From positions 11,904,001 through 11,968,000 of the forward strand of contig NC_026660.2 in the NCBI RefSeq assembly GCF_000004075.3: 64,000 nt of DNA, in the 5' to 3' direction. Below, piece by piece: positions 1 to 12,600 of this stretch. Each line of letters opens with the position of its first letter. Position 1 is the stretch's first letter. Under the pieces are notes generated by a model. The model was not told where the DNA came from. It was given only the letters and a program-made list of their open reading frames with translations, and did not search any database. The stretch comes from Cucumis sativus. Its lineage: Eukaryota > Streptophyta > Magnoliopsida > Cucurbitales > Cucurbitaceae. Made by a program: the position numbers and the translations under genes.

Positions 1-2280
1 TAAATAACTAAATGTATTGTATATAATTTAAAAGTTTACACTCTTGATATACCTAACAATAATTTTAGCTCTATACATGTTGATGTCTTTTTTACATTTC
101 TATTGACATGTTGAGATTATCATATTTTCATAAATTCACTGCCAAAATGAAATATGAAAGGCATATTATGTCTTTAATAATACATATATATAGAGAGAGA
201 AATATACTTAATATAACAAAATTATCAATAATATGTGACATTATTAACTTTAACCAAAAATTAATAAAAGAAAAGGTCTAACTACACATTCAAATTTAAT
301 CCTTATAGTTGTAAAATTTACAAGATAAAACCTCATAATAATATTTTTTTATTATTGACATTTTATGAAATATTTTTATTGAATATATGTAGGAAATTGA
401 GTCCTCAACTCTGGATCTTGAATATCTAAAAAAAATAATGATAATTTTATTGTAGAAAAATCAGAATCAGATAATTCATTAACTATTTGGTTTATATATA
501 TATATATATCCAAAAATGAAAATGGTGGAAAAACTTTATTTTTTTTTTTGTCACTATCTCCACTTGAAGTAGAGATTCCTGAAGGTAGGTCCTTGTAGAA
601 TACCTTTACACATAAAAAAAAAAATGGTTGTAGAAAATATTTATAGTCACTCATATTATAGTGTTGCATGGGACCTAATATTGAATAATATCTTTATATA
701 TATATATAAGAATGAATAATATCCTTTCTTTTCTTAAATCATCATCATATATTTTTGTTAATGGTTTCCAATTATGTCAATCTCTTAGCCATTTCTTTCA
801 GAGTTTCCATTTTTCCCACTTGTGAATGAAATGAAAGCATTAAGAGATTTATTAATTATTTTGTCAGGAACTCTCTAGATTATTTTATGCTTTCTTAAAA
901 GAGAATAAAGAAAAAGGGATTATTGTTGGTTTATTGTGTTAATTTGACTTTTATATAATGTCATTAATTTCAATTTATAGAGGAAATACTTTGAAATATT
1001 TTTTGTTTGTTTTTAATAAAGCTTGAAGGATTTCTTCCAAACAAATAGTAATAAAATCTTGAAAATCTTGATTGAGTTGGTGTTCTGTCTGCTTGTGAAG
1101 TTATTTGACATTGAACTCCATTTAATTTGCAACATTCAATATTCTAATTTTAGTCATTGCAAAATCACATTTATTTATGAAATATATTACACTGTGTATT
1201 CAAATGACGTGTGAGAATCTCAAATGATTCACAATACCCAACCTAACTAAATTGTAAAGGTTACATTTAGTTTTAATTTTTTAGGAGTTGTTTTTTCTTT
1301 TTCTTTTTTTGTTGAGATTATTGAGTTGGATTTGAGTTACCCTCTTACAAATATTTATTTCGATTCAATTCAACCAAAATTTCTATATAAAAAATTACTT
1401 TTTAGTTCCTAAACTTTTGGTTGTAGTAGTTAGTTTGTAATTAATGATTTAATTTTCGAACTCTCTCAATTTTGTGTCAATTTAATCTTTAAACTTACTA
1501 TTTTTTAACTCTAAAATTTATAACGGTTTAGTCTCCAGTATAGACATGAGAGTGGAAATTTAGTGAGTTTCTTGCATTAATAAATCGACAAATTATTGAT
1601 TAAGGGACTCTATAATTCTATAAAAAAAAATACAATGTACATCATAAAATGATAAAAATTGACATCAAATTTTGATGAAATTTATTTATAGTAAGGACTA
1701 AAATGTTACACATTTGAAAGTACATGAACTACCTTGTTTCAAATCAAAGTTTAAGGACTAAATGGTTACTTTCATAAAAGTTTAGGGTCTTTAAACACTA
1801 AAAGTGTTTCCTAAGTTTTATGAAATTTGAGGTAATCACTTTAGTTTTTGCTTTTGCTTTTTTCTATTTTTTAAATTATAGTTTAAAATTCTTTTTATTA
1901 AAAACAAAAATCATATACCCTTTGTAACTAATTTAAAGACAACATTTATCATGCTCAGTTTTTTTAAAAAAAATGAATTAATTACTAAACACACCTATTA
2001 AAAAAAAAAACTAAAAATGAAAGGGCAAAAAAAACCTATGATAATAGCACATCTACCACGAGGATAAAATAATTGCATATATAGCACAAAAATGAGTAAG
2101 AGTAAAATAGTCTCATGCAACCACCATTTTGGGCGCTTTTCTTCCCCAACTTCTCAAATTAAAAATTATCACTAATAGCATCTACCATCTATCAGCTATG
2201 ACTAATAAATTTCAATTTGGGAAATGATTGTTTCACTTTTTTTTTTCAATTTTCTCACGTTGGAAAACTTTCACTTATAG
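1..2280. other. AT-rich intergenic stretch without a recognised gene
   Basis: No reading frame here resembles a known family; the longest are about 60-100 codons and AT-driven. There are short TA runs near 493-509 and 694-709. Positions about 2040-2140 contain the phrases 'agcacaaaa', 'aaccaccatttt' and surrounding sequence that recur near 41045-41140, so this part is probably a dispersed repeat. Nothing else can be supported. Confidence 0.6.
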
Positions 2281-2917
2281 TAGGGGTGATCATCGATCAA
2301 ACGGGGGCAATTTTATACAAAAACTGCCACCAACCGCCAAAAATTTGAACCAATCGATCGAACCGTTGGTCGGTTTCACTCAGTTCGATTCTTCTCGATC
2401 GAGATGAAGAAATAACTAAAATTTCGAGGCTAATCTATGTGTCGTCCAATCAAGATGAAGGACACAAAACTTTAGAGATTGAGTTATGGGCTAATCTCAG
2501 TGCTTATCCGGTCGAGATGGAAGGCAAAAAAGTTAAGAAATCTAGAACTCGGGCCATCTTGGAACCGTGTTAGGCCGAGATTGAACATTATTAATAAATT
2601 AATATAAGTATTAATAAGGAGGACTGTGAGCTAACGTGGGCTCACTAGGTTGCGCTAAGGGTTTTTTAAAAATTAAATGTGGGTTACTAGGCTTTCATGT
2701 TTCGTTTTTTAATAATATAATAATATATTTTTAATATTTTTAAATTTCACTTGGGTTCGATCGACCATGATATAAATTTGGTTGGGTTGGTTTGATTTTT
2801 AAAAATCTCCTCCTTAAACTGACTGTCGACCACTTTTTCATAAAAATTGACCGTTAGGTGTCGGTTTGTTCATTTCAGTCATTCGGATCGATTTTTTTAA
2901 TGTGAGGCTCACCCCTA
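2281..2917. mobile_element. Non-autonomous hAT-like DNA transposon (MITE-sized)
   Basis: The segment begins with taggggtgatc and ends with the inverse of taggggtgagc, giving terminal inverted repeats that match at 10 of 11 positions. TAGGGGTG-type ends are common in plant hAT elements (family knowledge). The flanks are acttatag on the left and actactag on the right, 8 bp with 6 identical, as expected for a decayed 8-bp hAT target-site duplication. The 637 bp interior has no transposase frame; it carries repeated gatcga / ggtcggtt phrases such as cggtttcactcagttcgatt, which is the sort of subterminal motif density hAT elements show. The family call is inference from the ends, the duplication length and the size. 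Confidence 0.65.
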
Positions 2918-2925
2918 ACTACTAG

Positions 2926-3028
2926 GTACAATTAGTGAATATTACTGATGGCTACAATTAATGAATATCATTGATAGCTACAATTAATGAATATCATTGA
3001 TAGCTACAATTAAAGAATATCACTAATA
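2926..3028. repeat. Tandem repeat, about 4 copies of a 26-bp unit
   Basis: The unit reads gctacaattaatgaatatca plus ttgata. Copies at 2951-2976 and 2977-3002 are identical, 3003-3028 differs by a few bases, and a more diverged copy lies at 2926-2950, directly against the right end of the hAT-like element. Confidence 0.85.
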
Positions 3029-3860
3029 GCTCAGGGTTAATTTTCTATATGCCACCGTTACATGATTTTTCTTGGTTTTCTCAAATTTTAGCTATCATTG
3101 ATGATTGTTATTAATAGTAGTTATCAGTAATATCAACTATCAATGTTAAATTTTAATTTGAGAAATGTGCTATCAATTGATATACTTGACAACAATAGCT
3201 TCAATATCAATGGTTAGTCACTGAAGTGCAGACTAACAACTCTCAATTTGAGAAACGTTCTATTAATGATAACTTTCTATTTGCCACTGGTGTATGAGTG
3301 CTTATTCTCGATTTTCTTAAAATTGAAAGCTATCATTGATAGTTGCTATAAAAAATAGCGGTTATCAATGATAGCAGCTATCATTGATAACTTTTAATTT
3401 GAGAAATGTACTATTAGTTAATATCAGCTACAGTTACTGAAGTATGGACTAACTTTTGATTTGAGAAATATGTTATCAGTTGCTATAGTTAGCTATTATT
3501 ACTAAGCCCCTAAATTTCAATTTGATAAATTTATTATCGGTTGCTATCATTGATATCTTCTATCGGCGATGTTAGTAGAAGGATATCACTCGTAGCATCT
3601 ACTAATAGTATAATTTAATTATTAGTGATAAACAATATTAGGATATCACTGATATAAGTGTAGGATACTATAAATGATATCAAGGAAATGTTTTTATAAA
3701 AATGAAATTGTGGTTGTTTGCTTTTAGCATAAATGAACATTTGAAAGTTATAGAATTAGCATCCTAAGAGTGATAGCTTTGAATCACTTATAACATGCTA
3801 TCCATGATAGCATGATAGCTTCTATTATTGATAGTAATTAATGGTAGCAAGCTTTTTTTT
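3029..3860. repeat. Field of imperfect ctatca/tgatag palindromic repeats
   Basis: The stretch is filled with variants of gctatcattgatagc and its near-complement, separated by phrases such as tttgagaaatgt (seen near 3163, 3244, 3393 and 3462). The words are close to self-complementary, so the DNA could fold into many small hairpins. Spacing is irregular, so it is not a clean satellite. Similar motifs are abundant in cucurbit genomes in my recollection, but I cannot check that here. Confidence 0.6.
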
Positions 3861-6800
3861 TACCTTACTAATAGATAGTATATGATTTTTTATTTTATGA
3901 GTTCAAGTTATTGAAAAGACTCTTAAAATTAATACAAAATTGTATGGATCAGAAGTTGCAACTGAAATTATGGATGAACTTGTTGTTTAGCGAAGTGACA
4001 AAAAACAATACAAACAAATCAACCAAGAAAGTTTTAGAGAATGCAAAATCCAAAAAAGAGAAAAATGAGAGTGTCTCCCACAGAGCTACAATGTATTCTC
4101 CAAGGTGGAATAATGACGCTCCAAACTTCGATATTAAAATATCATAAATGTAATAATTAAATGTTTTCTTTGACATTAGACAGGTTTTTGTTTGACAAAA
4201 GATTGTTATGTTTATACTTTTGTTTGATATTTGATCGTAATACTTAGACTTTTGTAAAACGCTACAAGATATTGTTGATATAGTTTCGAAATGAAATTGA
4301 TATAGTTGCAACTTTTGTTGAAATAAAATATGATTGATTTCAGGTTATTCTATCAACATATATATATAATATCATTAGAAACACAAAGTTCAAACTATCA
4401 ATGATATAGATAGATTAATAAAAAACATATTGACATATTGGTCCAATATCATTGGTATAAGTCATCACAATCACTTATATAGAATGTGAAGAAGGAAGGT
4501 CTAGGAGAAGAAAACCAAAGACAAATTTTTAAAAAAATATATAAATTAATCGATAAAAAAGTTTTATTTTTACAAATATATATTGTTTTCTTGAGCTATA
4601 TATGTTTTATTTATTTTTAAATTTTGGTTGTTTGATACAATTTTCCAAAATCGAAAACAAAAAACCGAAAATGAATGGGCTTCTTTTTTTCTCAATTAAT
4701 ACAATAATTATATATAGAGATAAAAAGCTTTGATCATCATTATATTCTATCTATTTGGTCATTACGAAACAGTTTTGTTACCAAGGATAGTATAAAATGA
4801 TCCATTCATTCTCAATTCTACCATCAACACTTCAAAATAATAATACATATATATGTGATCGATATATCAACTTACAAACTTTCTTCTTACTGCATTGTTG
4901 TTGTTGTCATTGTATCTGCACTATGTAGTATCAAATTAATCAAATATTTATCGTAGGCACATCATCCTAATATATATACATATATACAATCATAATTAAA
5001 ATATAACTAAGTCTTAGACGGTATCTTTGGTCCTTTAATTTCATGTTTAATAAATCTATAAATTTCCACATATAATATATATACCTTCAATTTTGTACTT
5101 CATTGGTTTAATCTTTTCTAACAGGATTACAATGTTGTTTTAGAAATCTTTTTTGTGCGCTAAAAAGTTGTCAAACAAATATTCTTTATAAAAGAAATTT
5201 TTAGCATAAAAATAAAGTATGATGATAAAATAAAAATTGTGACTTACTTCTTTAGAGGTGATAATGACGTATTTACAAAGTAATTATGATCTAAAGCATA
5301 TTTTATCGAAATTTTTTTGTCATACTAGATTGCTTTTTGAATTAAATAGGTTAGGACATGCATTTAGCATCTATGTTTTTCAAATTTCAAGGCTCAACCT
5401 CAATAATGACACCAAGAAGGTTGATTTGAGTTTTTGACCCAAAGCATCTTCTTTTCAATGTCCAAAGAGATCATAGTGTCCTCCGTTCATCAAATGGAGA
5501 AAGTAAGTCTCAACCTCATCCTGCTGAGGTCGAGGTCAATCGAGCTTCCTTGGCTAGAAGGCTCAAGTAACCATTCTTCTTGAGTTTAGTTCATTGTATT
5601 AACTCAGTTGCTTGTCCACTTACAAACATTTTTCTAGCTCAATAGTTTTCTCTCTTAATTCTAGAATCCACTGATAAAGAATATTTACATTAATGAAACA
5701 AAATGTGAAATACAAGAACACGTGAAAGTGTTAAAAGATTGGCCTATATTGAATGAGGGAGTAGGAACACTAGAAAGAGATGGGTAATAAAAATGAAAAA
5801 GAGAGGGGAAAGCATGGAAGCGTCAGATGCGGATCAGGGTGCCCTTAAAACAGTGCATGCTGTGAAGTTTGAATAACAAGGGGTAAAGTGACCTTAAAAA
5901 CAAATACTATACAGCTCACTCTTTTCATTGGGAATCATCCACTTTTTTGCTTTGTCAGATTTGTCCTTAAATTCCACCAAACTCAATTCATTCTAAAATC
6001 CATCTCTCCTCTTTTCTTCTACATTCAAAACCAACCAAATTCCCACTTTTTCTTCTACTTTTTGGGGATTTGGGAACTTCTTCAATTTGCATTCTTTTGA
6101 GATTCTAAAACCTACAGAAACTTTCAACTACAGAAGGAACCAAACTCCAACTTTGTCCAACACTATGTCAAGTTGCTTGATTCAATGTGTGTCTGTCATC
6201 TCCAATCTTCCTTTCCCAAGGAGTAGAAGTGAGAGTGAGTAGAAAAGTAACAAAATTGCTTCATTTTCTAGAGCTGTCTAGTTTGTGTATATTTTTCTTA
6301 GGTAAAAGACAAGCAACCAACAAATGTTATGGAACTCCCACACCAACTAAACATCTCAGTCAGAAAAGGCATCAACTAAGTATACAATCAAATTATATTT
6401 CGTGACAATGAAGCTTTTTTCTTTGCCTGACTTGAAATAATTACGAGTATGTGTTATTTGAAGTTAAAAAAAAATAAGCATAATTCAACTGACATAAAGT
6501 GAAGGGAATATATACCAACTATTAAATGACCAAAGTGTAGGAGATTTGAATGTCCATAAGATTGGTAACAACATTATTGCATCCTTTGTTAAAAAGAAAG
6601 AGTGGGAGCATGAAATGAAATGAGTGAATGGCATGCAAGTGCCTTTCCAAGCATGGACACAATTGTATAAAGTTTGAAATGATGATAATTTTATTGAAAA
6701 TGTTGATAAGAAGTCGAATGGGTAGGTGGAATGCATAATTGATTTGATATAGAAGACATAAGGTGCATGGTCCCAAATCTACTACAAATTTTGCTTGTCC

Positions 6801-7023
6801 TTGGGAAATCTAGACACAGAAATTGTAGCATAATTGATATTGATACATAGGGCTAACATTTATGAGGTACATAAATAGTTGAGTGCATCCCATTTGTTAT
6901 TGTGGATGTCATTCACCTTTGTCTTCTTGTTACATACAACATCAACATCTTTCTTTTTTACTCATTATCTTAAAACAAAATCTGCTCAAAATGTGCATAA
7001 ACTTTATATGGAAAAAGGTGAAG
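3861..7023. other. Long stretch without a supportable protein gene
   Basis: A 78-codon frame at 3911-4147 (plus) is lysine/asparagine-rich and lysine-rich at its C-terminal half; I recognise no family and it could be a decayed transposon exon. From about 5890 to 6240 the plus strand is C/T-rich and resembles a transcribed leader, ending in a 25-codon frame that starts at 6164 (MSSCLIQCVSV...), too short to call. Nothing else is recognised. Confidence 0.5.
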
Positions 7024-7029
7024 AAAAAA
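7024..7029 (-). terminator. RNA polymerase III terminator of the first tRNA-Gly gene
   Basis: On the minus strand a run of six T follows the tRNA 3' end after one base, the standard Pol III stop signal. The second tRNA-Gly copy has no such run close by. Confidence 0.75.
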
Positions 7030-7030
7030 T

Positions 7031-7101
7031 TGCACCAGCCGGGAATCGAACCCGGGTCTGTACCGTGGCAGGGTACTATTCTACCACTAGACCACTGGTG
7101 C
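7031..7101 (-). tRNA. tRNA-Gly (anticodon GCC)
   Basis: Read on the minus strand this 71-nt sequence folds as a complete cloverleaf: acceptor arm GCACCAG paired with CTGGTGC plus discriminator A, an A box containing TGGTCTAGTGG, an anticodon stem GTACC/GGTAC around the loop CTGCCAC (anticodon GCC), and a B box GGTTCGATTCC. It has no intron. A CAA motif lies just upstream of the mature 5' end, where plant tRNA genes usually start transcription, and a T6 terminator follows. The sequence is identical to the copy at 8126-8196. Confidence 0.97.
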
Positions 7102-8125
7102 TGTTGAAGAATAAGAAAGCACTTTAATGTAAAAGAAGCATTAACGTAGAAATTGAATAAAAATGCTATAAGTATATGACCAATTCATATAAACAAGAGT
7201 ATAATAGCCATTAACTCAAAACTTAATTGAAACAGCATCTTTTTTAGTACCGTCGTAATAGATTAGTCTTTAATGTCGTACATGACTTCCAAATAGAAGG
7301 TTTACTTAACAATTATGTTGATATTAGTAGGTGTTTCAAAAGGGTTTCGGGAGTTCAAAACGCTAGCTTCAACTAACTACTAATATGCATGCATAATAAG
7401 TTTTTGAAATTAGGTTCGTTGCAATTTCTATGGTATGAAGACAAAAAAAAAATCTCTCTCAAGTTGGATAATGTAAAATTTAGGCAATGTCTAGTAACCA
7501 TTTCGATTTTGATTTTTCAGAACTACACCTAGCTATTTTCTCCCTATTTTTTAACAATGTTTTGCATCTTTCTCAAATACAACATCGGTTGAATTTTTTA
7601 TCCAAATTTTCAAAACAAAAACAAGTTTTTTGAAAATACATTTTTTAGTTTTTAAAATTTAGCTTGAATTTTAAAAACATTTATAAAATGTAAATAAAAA
7701 TTAAGAGGTAAAAGTAACGTTCTATTTTTAAAAAAAATATTGATTATCAAACAAAAATGTTAGTAAATTTATAAATTTGTTTGGAATGATTTGAATAACT
7801 ACATTTCAATCTTTTTGTGTCTAACTTATTTTCAATTTTAACTGTTAATTTTAACAAAGAAATGATCCACAAAATCGATAAAATATAATATTTAAAATAA
7901 TAAAATATAGTAAATAAAAAATTAAGAATTTTCAATTTTCAAAATTTTCCACTTTCTTCAAATCATTTGAATTTCTCTTCAACGTCAGTGTTTCAACAAC
8001 TTCACAAAAAAAGGAAACCAAGCTCAGGAACGCTTTTATTTCGTCCTATTAGATCGGACGGCTGTGAAGGACCCAACCATCACTGAAAGCGTTAGATGTC
8101 ATCATAGCATGGTTCAACCAATTTA
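7102..8125. other. Spacer between the two tRNA genes
   Basis: About 1 kb of AT-rich DNA with no coding frame of note. The part at 8041-8110 is clearly more GC-rich than its surroundings (agatcggacggctgtgaagg) and lies directly 3' of the second tRNA gene. Apart from that I see nothing. Confidence 0.5.
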
Positions 8126-8196
8126 TGCACCAGCCGGGAATCGAACCCGGGTCTGTACCGTGGCAGGGTACTATTCTACCACTAGACCACTGGTGC
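8126..8196 (-). tRNA. tRNA-Gly (anticodon GCC), second identical copy
   Basis: All 71 nt match the gene at 7031-7101, so arms, A and B boxes and the GCC anticodon are intact. A CAA motif (TTCAAGAG) lies just upstream of the 5' end on the minus strand. The 3' flank differs: no run of four or more T appears until about 8012-8006, roughly 113 nt downstream, so a primary transcript would carry a long trailer or the copy may be weakly expressed (inference). Same strand and 1.0 kb apart from the first copy, which suggests local duplication, although the flanks are not visibly similar. Confidence 0.95.
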
Positions 8197-9674
8197 CTCT
8201 TGAATGTTTGCTTCTTAAAAATTTAATTAACTCAACCTAAAAACTTCTATTTGTTTTTGCTTGGTTGCTTCTTCTTCTATTACTTCTTCGTTTTTTATGG
8301 CCAAAGGTTTTTTCTTTTTCTTTCTGTTAAGAACTTGACTGGAAGAAGTGTTTGTTCTTGTTTTGATTGGGTTTATGTAGTGGCAAAATATGTATGTAAA
8401 GAAAAAAAAAGTTCTAACAGGAGTTTGTCTTTTGAATATGGTTATGATTCTATGGGTTGCTTTTGGGTTTTTCAGAAGAAATAGAGAACAAACATGAACT
8501 AAAAAAATTGAAATGAATCATCCAAACATTAAATTGTCGTGTATATTTTATTTATTAGATAATCTTGATGCAGAAGCATTTCTAAATATAACAAAATAGA
8601 TCAAAATATTTATAAAATTTCAAATTTTGTGAAAGTTTATCCAGGCTCATGCAATTCTAATATTTTCAATCTTGTTCTTTAATAACATGAAATAGGAGTA
8701 TTATTAAATATAAGTATTTTTATTGGGAGACTAGCCCTTGCCATTAAATTGTTTATGATGACTTCAATTTTGGTTCTTTTGCTTTTTCTTCGAGAGAAGT
8801 TTTGTCATCTTTATCTTACGGATGGGAGAAGTGCTCTTAACCCTAAAGAGCATCCATGTCTAACGTTGTCATATCGAATTAACACTGGAGAATTAGAAAT
8901 TAACATAACAAGAAGGTTCTTAATTTCAAGTCACAAGGATTTGTACTGAGAACTTGTAGAAATTGACATAGATCTAAGAGGGTAAGAAACCAGAGCTACG
9001 ACAGACACGAGGATTGGCTGATGGTAGCTCTGATATCCCAAGTGTTGCTTGTGAGTACCACCTTATGGTCCATTAGAAAAGAAAAGGAATGCTATAAATT
9101 TTAGTTGTAATTCCACTGATTTCTTCAGTGAATAGTGTTCATCTTTTAGCTTCTTGTGATGCTCTCTTTTCACAAGAGGCTGTGTTTTTGTGTGCTCTGC
9201 TCTAGATCGGAGTTACCATCAGGGATTCGGTCACCATCTCTGCAGTTTTACTTGACAAAAATCTAAATCAGGACACTAATGGAAGTGTTAGTTTTCACTA
9301 ACCATAAAAAATCTAATATCCAACAAAAATGAAATCATTGCACGAGGCTGACTCTAAAACAAAACAGTTCTATTGTTCTAATGCCAACAGAACCATAAAA
9401 ACAAAGTAAAGAGAAACAGATCAAAATTTCATATATTGCCATTATTAGAAACCCATTACCAACGTGTAGAATACAAATTATAATTAACTTTGGTGTGTGT
9501 ACTCCTTTGACTTCAAGTGGTAGCATTTGCATTTTTCTTTTTTTTTGAGACAATCCCTCCTACCAAAATTCTCTGCAGCCCCAAAAAGAAAGCTGTCTTT
9601 GTTTCAACTGCAGGAAAGAGGGACAATGCAAAAAAGAAAAGAATATTCCCTCTCCTCCTCTCTACTTCCTATTT
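8197..9674. other. Intergenic region and probable 3' UTR of the mitoferrin gene
   Basis: No supportable gene. The segment nearest 9674 is downstream of the minus-strand carrier gene's stop codon and probably contains its 3' UTR. The frame at 8251-8484 is phenylalanine/tyrosine-rich low-complexity translation and I do not accept it. Confidence 0.5.
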
Positions 9675-12600
9675 TCAGGTACCGTTGTGGCTGCTGCCAC
9701 CATTGAGATCGTGGAAGAAGGATTTTAACGCTTCATATGTCGACCAGCAAATAGCTGCAGCTGGGGCATGAAAGAGCATCCTTGGAACCCATCCCCTCAT
9801 AAGCCCTCTGTATCCATCCTTCTTGAGTATTGTTCGAATTACATCCCTGATTGACCCACTTTTGAATCTGTCGCATCCACATACACCCTGTGGATCATCC
9901 ATAAATGTGAAAATTAAGGTTAGGTTTCCACTTATACATTCGGCTATGGATCTAGGGGAAGCAGCACATAAGTTAACATAAAATCTTCATTACATTCATT
10001 TGTTTGAGATAATCAAAACTTCAGTTGATAAAGGATATGTTCATGTAACGTTGATGCATCTTAACTTTTCTATGGTGGTACTAAAAGAACTATATTGCTA
10101 TTCGCCATTCAATTGACATTTCTCTGTAGCAGACTTTATTATATTAACAGTTTTCGAGTTTTCCATGACTAACCAATTAAACAGATACTTCCATAACGTT
10201 TGAAGGTAAAGAAGGAAAACAATAATATTTTGTTTTGTGTGCAAGAAGCATGTATCTGTTATGAAAAGAAGTCACATATGTAGGGGTTGTTCCTATCCAA
10301 GAGAAAACCAAGGAGACAGGAGACAATAAAAAGAGTCCACTACTCAATAAAAGAGAAACGGAAAGTTCCTAAGAGAATGAGCTAAGCAAACATGGTCCCA
10401 TTGAATCCAAAATATGAGCAGGGTTTAAGTATCCCATTTGACGTTGTGAGAGCCACCTTTCCACAGAAATGACCTGTATAATTTTTCAATTGTAGAAATC
10501 ACCTTAGATGGTATTTTGTGAAGTGATAGGTAATATGTGGGAAGGCTAGGAAAAGTGACTTGGAGGAGAGTAAGTTGGCAACCCTTGAAGATGTTGGAGT
10601 GGACCAGTGGTTCCATGAGTGGTAATCTTTTCTCAATTTTCTCAATTATAGGATTCCAAAAAAGAGATTATACCGGATTTGTCAAATAGAGGAAGACCCA
10701 AATATGAGCCCAGCCATTGACCAACCTTACAGCCATAGAAAGTAGCTACTGATCTAACATCTGCCTCAGTTAATGTCGATACCCATCAATTCTGATTTTT
10801 GGTGATTAATGTTTAACCTGATGCATCCTCAAAGATTTTCTTAACAAGCCCAAATAGACTTTGATCAAGTTTTGAATCATTTTCTGTAAAGAGGATGGTG
10901 TCATCCACAAAGAGGAGATGATGGATTGGTAGTGAGTTTTTCCAACACAGAAAGCTTTGTTACAGTCATGAGCATGTGCTTCAGTCATCATTCTACTAAA
11001 ACAGTCCATAATAATGACAAAGAGGAATGGTGAGAGAGGATCTCCTCGTGTAAGATCTCTTGTAGCTTTGATTTCATTCCTTGGTTGGCCATTGCTGATG
11101 ATCGAGGAGTTTGCAGTGGAACCTTTTATCCATTTTCTCTAAAGTTTCCCGAAGCCCTTGATTTTTAGGTCTTTTCTATATCAAGTTTTATCACAATTCC
11201 TTGTTTCCTTTGTTTGGCATATTCAGAGATCATTGGCAATCAGTGATGCATCTAGAGTTTGTCGGTCAACAATAAACGTTGATTGATATTTGGTAATGGT
11301 GGGTGGGAGAATTTTTTTGAATCTATCTGAAAGGACTCTTGCAATGATTTTGTAAAGACATGGAATCAAGCTGATAGGTCTGTAATCTCCCACTTTTCGT
11401 GCATCACCTTTTTTATGGAATGAGAAAGATATATGTTTAGTTCATACAAGCATGGACAATTCCAGATCTTTAATGTTTCTTTTCTAGAATTATTTAATGT
11501 CCAAATAACTATTATTTGACCAAAAGGAAAACTACGGGGAAAGAAACGAAAAATGGTTTGGCATATTTTCCTCCCCCATTCATTGTCATCGAGAGTTTTT
11601 TTTTTTTCATTGTCATCAAGAATTGAACCTCAATTTAACATTGGACCTTCAACGATATTTCTTTCAAACCATGTTTGCAAATATAACTTGAACTTCTTTT
11701 TGATAAACTTTTTTCTTGCATTTTTCCACCCCTTTTGGGGTCCCAGGTGGGGGCAAGATCATTGCAATAAGTTTCAAAGCACGCATATTTTTCCCTCTTG
11801 TTCTGTATCATAAATTCTTGTATCTTGATCCTCTACTCCAGACTAACTCCCACCATTCTCTCAACCAAATTATAACTTCAAATTTTATACCATTTCTCAT
11901 TAATTTTTTTCCTCCATCCCTTTCATAAGTTGTAAGGTTGGGGTCACAAAAAGATAGTTGGGGTGAGTTTCTTGGATAATTAGTAGGGTGAGGATTTGGA
12001 AGGGGCACAATGAGGATTTGTTCCCTTGATAAGTTGTTTAACAAAATGTTTATAGATTGGTCTAGTGTTAAATACAAGACATGCAGAGAGAACTTAGAGG
12101 GAATATGGCCACCTACCCAGGTTCTATGCAAGTTACTTTTCAACCAACTATAATAAGGTCGCCACATGAGAAAAGTCAAGGTGCACACAAAAATGCCCGA
12201 ACACTCGAAAAATCCCGCAAAAAAAAATGATTAAAATATACTTTCCACAAAGCTTCGAAAATAAGAGCAAAGTTTTCTAATTTCAAGCACTTTCCGTTTT
12301 CGTCAACACCTAGCTTAAGGTCTGTCCATTAGAGACATCAAAGGTTTTCCTTACTCAGCTCACTCGAGGATTCGAATATGCAACCGCTGGGTAGTTGTAA
12401 CTCAAGACTCAAGAGACTACAAAACCTTGGCCAATGAGGCTGCCCCTTAGAACAGTTTGATGCCAGGTTCTAGCACTTTTCGCTTTTTTACTAATCACTC
12501 GACCAAAAAAGAACCTTGGCTCAACAAGTGCATTCAAATTTAAAATATTTTTAGTGCGGAAGTCCCATGACCTTAATCTTGCTCTAGAAACACTTTATCT

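Noticed and set aside
3911-4311. Overlapping frames on both strands (78 and 120 codons)
   Set aside because: Low-complexity Lys/Asn or Ser/Phe composition and no match to a known protein; kept only as a remark.
6164-6241. Short 25-codon frame after a CT-rich leader-like tract
   Set aside because: Too short and no convincing donor splice site follows; might be a leader of an unrecognised transcript but cannot be supported.
11808-12188. 126-codon minus-strand frame in the mitoferrin intron
   Set aside because: No family resemblance, no splice context joining it to the carrier exons, and it lies among repeat fragments.
12366-12450. Possible tRNA gene on the minus strand
   Set aside because: Box-like motifs exist but acceptor and anticodon arms cannot be paired; better explained as a SINE fragment.
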